A stretch of DNA of 21,782 bases from Hypsibius dujardini (Eukaryota > Tardigrada > Eutardigrada > Parachela > Hypsibiidae), in contig LRSR01012788.1 in the NCBI GenBank assembly GCA_001579985.1, positions 1-21,782 of the forward strand. The letters are read 5' to 3'. The translations under genes and the position numbers were made by a program. Positions 20,800 through 21,782 of the stretch are shown here, one piece after another (within the stretch, counting starts at the first letter, position 1; every line of letters begins with the position of its first letter). The notes below the pieces were generated by a model. It was not told the DNA's origin. It made no database searches and was given only the letters and a program-made list of their open reading frames with translations.

Positions 20800-20803
20800 T
20801 TAA

Positions 20804-21236
20804 AGTTTTAATTGTGCGATGTGTTTGTTCACAGGATTTCATGTAATTTGACCACACCATCAAGAAAAGAAACATCATTTGAGTATAGACGACGGACATG
20901 CAGCTGCTACTCGGATATTTCACCTTGAATTGATTTCCCGTCAGATAATCGTCTTTTTCATACCAGTAAATGTTCTGATGTGGCGCATACGCAAGGACAT
21001 TGAATAAGCAGATATCTGTTGAGTGGGTGACTGCCTTCTGTTGTTATGACTCAATCACGGAGCGGGGCGATATAACACGTGTCCCACGAGATCTAAGAAA
21101 GGACAGATTTTTCGTATACAGGTTGCATGTTGGGTATGATTTCGTGCCAAGATCATTTCTAATTTAACTTTCTGAAGTGTCTCCCCGTACAGCATAAGCT
21201 GCTTAGAATCTCAGTGCACCGCTTGTCAGAAAATAT
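20804..21236. other. Gap between MITE and GH3 gene, nothing recognised
   Basis: No frame with family motifs occurs here. The right part (below 21237) should include the 3' UTR of the minus-strand GH3 gene, but no clear minus-strand polyadenylation signal was seen. Confidence 0.4.
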
Positions 21237-21782
21237 TTAATTCAAAGCGAGCAGAATAAATACTAGATACAGTGCCAGCCTAGCAACATTCTTTTGCGCA
21301 CTGGACGCCTGTGTTGAAGTGATAACAGTTGTAGCGCCAGTGGGTGCGGCAGTGGGTGTACTTCCTTCCACCGTAAATTTGCCCATCAAATCCGCGTTAA
21401 CACTGTTGCCAACAAACACCTCAAATTCTCCAGCTTCCACTGTCATTTTCCAGGCCTCATCCAGAAAGCTCATATCCTCGGGCAACACGACAAACTCCAC
21501 CTGCCGTTTCTCGCCAGCTTCCAAGGCGACCTTCTGGAAACCCTTCAACTGTCGCATGGGTCGAGTGATCGCTGCGTACACATCTCGCAGATAGAGCTGC
21601 ACCACTTCCTCCCCCGCTCGGTTGCCTGTGTTTTCCACCTGAACTGACACTCGAACACTTTCTCCGTTCTGAACCCTTTCCGCGCTCAAATTCAGTTCGT
21701 CGATGCGGAACGTGGTGTAACTCAATCCGAATCCGAAAGGATACAGCGGAGTGTTGGGTGCGTCCATGTATCTTGATGTGTC
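21237..21782 (-). CDS. GH3 beta-glucosidase, C-terminal part (runs off the window), possible GPI anchor
   Basis: The minus-strand frame enters at the window edge and runs 182 codons without an intron to stop TAA (21237-21239). It begins DTSRYMDAPNTPLYPFGFGLSYTTF-like sequence, the signature that precedes the fibronectin type III-like C-terminal domain of bacterial-type GH3 beta-glucosidases. The domain follows with VSVQVENTGNRAGEEVVQLY, ITRPMRQLKGFQKV and EFEVFVGNS. GH3 enzymes release glucose or xylose from beta-linked oligosaccharides; the catalytic domains lie outside the window. After the domain comes a Ser/Thr/Ala/Pro-rich stretch and then a final hydrophobic tail (LALYLVFILLALN), the layout of a GPI-attachment signal. 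G+C is visibly higher than nearby DNA. Bacterial-like sequence plus a eukaryotic-style anchor tail suggests an old lateral transfer, which is inference. Confidence 0.88.
   Translation of the reverse strand, partial: DTSRYMDAPNTPLYPFGFGLSYTTFRIDELNLSAERVQNGESVRVSVQVENTGNRAGEEVVQLYLRDVYAAITRPMRQLKGFQKVALEAGEKRQVEFVVLPEDMSFLDEAWKMTVEAGEFEVFVGNSVNADLMGKFTVEGSTPTAAPTGATTVITSTQASSAQKNVARLALYLVFILLALN

Noticed and set aside
1-21782. tRNA, rRNA, CRISPR arrays, bacterial operon signals, LTR or other virus-like elements.
   Set aside because: None was recognisable by eye on either strand. Repeats found are foldback or MITE types only.

Overview
The window looks like nuclear DNA of an invertebrate animal. 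Genes are split by many short introns (mostly 57-90 bases, GT-AG), and their families are animal ones: an astacin protease joined to a GH18 chitinase-like domain, a rhodopsin-class receptor, a WAP domain and a phospholipid scramblase. Base composition is moderately AT-rich and three foldback or MITE-like elements are present. A small ecdysozoan (tardigrade, mite or similar) would fit, but the sequence does not settle the clade.

Layout. At 1-3.2 kb there is mostly non-coding DNA with a 723-base near-complete inverted repeat (1066-1788). At 3.2-4.5 kb on the minus strand lies a multi-exon gene for a Thr/Ser-rich protein with two copies of a four-cysteine module, each on its own exon. At 4782-8353 on the plus strand is the best-resolved gene: 13 exons, 668 codons, encoding signal peptide, astacin propeptide, astacin protease, an 18-Thr linker and a GH18 domain whose catalytic motif is destroyed. 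Tail-to-tail with it (about 8930-9775, minus) is a broken relative of the same fusion. It is followed by two plus-strand exons (9785-10171) ending in a WAP-like domain.

From 10.2 to 17.1 kb there are long stretches without clear genes, a set of minus-strand exons for an acidic polypeptide (11597 to about 12330), and a complete 10-exon seven-transmembrane receptor (17126 down to 13484, 394 aa) with an NRY motif. From 17.3 to 21.2 kb there is a second foldback repeat (17307-17805), a degenerate phospholipid scramblase copy (19520-20035), and a TTAA-flanked piggyBac-like MITE (20145-20799). The right edge holds the C-terminal 182 residues of a bacterial-like GH3 beta-glucosidase on the minus strand, with a Ser/Thr-rich end and a hydrophobic tail that resembles a GPI-anchor signal.

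The most interesting item is the secreted protease/chitinase-like fusion: an astacin with an intact zinc-binding helix but an altered Met-turn, joined to what is probably a chitin- or glycan-binding GH18 fold rather than a hydrolase. A broken relative next door has its own lost catalytic Glu. I see no operon-like cooperation among the other genes. All exon models were derived by eye from phase-consistent splice sites and recognisable protein motifs.
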